A program made the position numbers and the translations under genes. 9,800 bases of DNA from Anaerolineales bacterium (lineage in GTDB: Bacteria; Chloroflexota; Anaerolineae; Anaerolineales; DRMV01), in NCBI GenBank assembly GCA_015494815.1, contig WGAK01000197.1, positions 1 to 9,800 on the forward strand, read 5' to 3'. Below the pieces are notes generated by a model that was given only the letters and a program-made list of their open reading frames with translations, made no database searches and was not told the DNA's origin. This document shows, piece by piece, positions 8,503 through 9,800 of this stretch; within the stretch, counting starts at the first letter, position 1; every line of letters begins with the position of its first letter.

Positions 8503-9264
8503 ATGACGACCGTAACCCCCTCCGCCGCCTGGAGCCCGTGGGGATGGCTCTGGCGGACCGGCCTGGCGGCCCTGGCATTGGCCGCGTTTTTCATCACCTG
8601 GCGGCCGCGGCAACTGGCCACCTGGGGGCAGGCCTGGCTGGTGGGCGAACCCCAGGATACCGACATGCTGGCCGCGCTGCAGGCCGCGCCCACCTGGGCC
8701 CCACCGCCGCCCGCGGCCATCGGCATCGTCGCGGGGCACTCGGGCGCCCAGGGCGACCCCGGCGCCACCTGCCCCGACGGTACCACCGAGGCCGAGGTCA
8801 ACCGCGCGGTCGCGCTGCTGGTGCAGGCCCGCCTGCGGGCCCTGGGTTACGACGCGGTGGTGTTGGACGAATTCGACCCGCGGCTGCACGGGTTCCACGG
8901 GCCCGCGCTGGTGTCCATCCACGCGGACGCGTGCCTGCGTCGCGAAGACCTGACGGGCTTCAAGGTAGCCTTGTCGGCCGCGTTGCAGCGCCGCGACGAT
9001 GTGGCCACGCTGGCCCGGGCCAATCGCCTCAAGGCCTGCCTGGTGGAAGCCTATCGGCAGGCCACGGGGCTGGCCTATCACCCTTACACCGTGACCCGCG
9101 ACATGACCGAATATCATGCCTTCTCCGAAATCGCGCCCGACACCCCCGCGGTCATCATCGAGGTGGGCTTCTTGGGGCAAGATTACGACTTGCTGGTGCA
9201 CCGGCCCGAGGTGGTCGCGCAGGGCATCGTAGACGGCCTGTTGTGCTTCCTGGAGGGAAACTGA
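8503..9264 (+). CDS. N-acetylmuramoyl-L-alanine amidase (Amidase_3), membrane-anchored
   Basis: 253 residues from the ATG at 8503; an in-frame extension upstream would cross the terminator and promoter and is rejected. A TM helix or signal anchor lies at about 17-33, then a Pro-rich linker (62-71), then the zinc amidase domain. Zn ligands expected for Amidase_3 are visible: His79 (V-A-G-H-S-G), Glu96 (T-T-E-A-E-V-N) and His140 (V-S-I-H-A-D-A). The catalytic Glu220 is in I-I-E-V-G-F-L-G. The enzyme should cut the MurNAc-L-Ala bond in peptidoglycan outside the membrane. The first loop is unusual: A-G-H-S-G rather than the common D-P-G-H-G-G, with an inserted G-A-T-C-P-D-G. The stop is one base from the next ATG, so it forms an operon with the TPR-TM gene. 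Confidence 0.85.
   Translation: MTTVTPSAAWSPWGWLWRTGLAALALAAFFITWRPRQLATWGQAWLVGEPQDTDMLAALQAAPTWAPPPPAAIGIVAGHSGAQGDPGATCPDGTTEAEVNRAVALLVQARLRALGYDAVVLDEFDPRLHGFHGPALVSIHADACLRREDLTGFKVALSAALQRRDDVATLARANRLKACLVEAYRQATGLAYHPYTVTRDMTEYHAFSEIAPDTPAVIIEVGFLGQDYDLLVHRPEVVAQGIVDGLLCFLEGN
9252..9257 (+). promoter_or_regulatory. Shine-Dalgarno site for the last gene
   Basis: GGAGGG within the end of the amidase gene lies 8 bases before the ATG at 9266 and sets that start. Confidence 0.6.
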
Positions 9265-9265
9265 G

Positions 9266-9800
9266 ATGAACGGCCCGCGGCGTCGCGCATGGCAGGCCCT
9301 GCAACACGCCCGGGCGGCTTTGCAGCGCGGTGACCGGGACACGGCCCGGGCCTGGGCCCGCCGCGCGGTGCGTCTGGCCCCTACCTGGGATGTGCCGTGG
9401 ACGCTGCTGGGCCTGCTGACCGCAGAGCCCGCCGCGCGGGCCGCGTATCTGCGCCAGGCCCTGCGCCTGAACCCGCGCAACCGCCGCGCCGCGCAAGCCC
9501 TGGCCCGCCTGCGAACCCGGCGCTCGCGACGCACCACGCGGGTGATTGCCGCGCCGCGTCGCGGGCGAACCCGAGCCCGAACCCCTCGCGGCCTGCGCGT
9601 GAGTTGGGCCGTGGTGGGGCTGCTCTGGGGAGCGGTGGTGGTGTTGTTGGCGCTCTCGGGTTGGATGGGCTGGCACATCGCCCGGGCCGCGGCCGAGCCT
9701 TCGCCCCTGCCCTGGGCGGTGGTAAGCCCCACGGCCAGCGCCACGCCGTGGCAGCCCGCGCCGGACACGCCGACGCCCACCCCTTCGCCGTCGCCTACAC
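9266..9800 (+). CDS. TPR - TM - Pro/Thr-linker protein, 5' part (runs off window)
   Basis: 178 codons are open to the window end, with no stop. Residues about 12-75 form two TPR-like helical pairs (A-R-A-A-L-Q-R-G-D...A-V-R-L-A-P-T-W-D-V-P-W-x-L-L-G-L, then A-Y-L-R-Q-A-L-R-L-N-P). A strongly basic stretch (82-111) follows, then one TM helix (about 112-133). After it comes an extracellular linker rich in Pro, Thr and Ser (from 144, ending in T-P-T-P-T-P-S-P-S-P). The positive-inside rule puts the TPR part in the cytosol. The missing C-terminal domain is unknown; in Chloroflexota such N-termini often precede a cell-wall domain such as an L,D-transpeptidase, which would fit the amidase upstream. 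That is inference from recalled architectures. No signal peptide is visible. Confidence 0.7.
   Translation, partial: MNGPRRRAWQALQHARAALQRGDRDTARAWARRAVRLAPTWDVPWTLLGLLTAEPAARAAYLRQALRLNPRNRRAAQALARLRTRRSRRTTRVIAAPRRGRTRARTPRGLRVSWAVVGLLWGAVVVLLALSGWMGWHIARAAAEPSPLPWAVVSPTASATPWQPAPDTPTPTPSPSPT

Noticed and set aside
8464..9780. 438-codon open frame on the - strand across the amidase and TPR genes
   Set aside because: Arg/Ala-rich low-complexity shadow; the + strand amidase has intact catalytic residues.

Overview
This is a high-G+C (about two-thirds by eye) bacterial chromosome segment, apart from an A+T-richer block in the first ~430 bases. Gene content suggests Chloroflexota, perhaps an Anaerolineae-like lineage. 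The basis is a mix of G5/3D-domain and Amidase_3 cell-wall proteins, a TPR-TM-Pro/Thr protein, a YghO-like acetyltransferase and several leaderless-looking genes. That taxonomic guess is inference and rests on no marker gene.

Layout. Bases 1-359 hold the 3' part of a phosphoribosyltransferase-like gene in foreign-looking, A+T-rich DNA. Bases 360-501 hold the junction back to G+C-rich DNA, including a short stub resembling the C-terminal helix of a LuxR/NarL-type regulator. Next come three + strand genes: proline dehydrogenase (608-1567), a UPF0104/LPG-synthase-TM membrane protein (1633-2697), and a YghO-like GNAT protein (2694-3830) that overlaps the membrane gene by ATGA. On the - strand, tail to tail with the GNAT gene at a 2-base gap, lies a two-gene unit: a membrane-anchored Cas4/RecB-like nuclease-fold protein (5073-5588), then a secreted or anchored DUF348-G5-3D cell-wall protein (3833-5068). 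Divergent from that unit is clpB (5769-8405), the disaggregase, closed by a strong intrinsic terminator. The window ends in a cell-wall pair: an Amidase_3 peptidoglycan amidase (8503-9264) and the start of a TPR-TM-Pro/Thr protein (9266 onward) that runs off the edge.

Expression. Three genes (1633, 5588 minus, 8503) have a TATAAT/TACAAT hexamer exactly 6 bases before their ATG. This would put transcription start on the A of the start codon, giving leaderless mRNAs. Proline dehydrogenase and clpB instead have 5' leaders of roughly 75-100 nt and strong Shine-Dalgarno sites, and the second genes of the operons also use Shine-Dalgarno sites. Most of the window is ordinary housekeeping and envelope content. 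The parts that merit a second look are the A+T-rich island edge, the Cas4-like protein with an incomplete Fe-S cysteine set, and the recurring leaderless promoter design. I see no CRISPR array, tRNA, rRNA or transposase.
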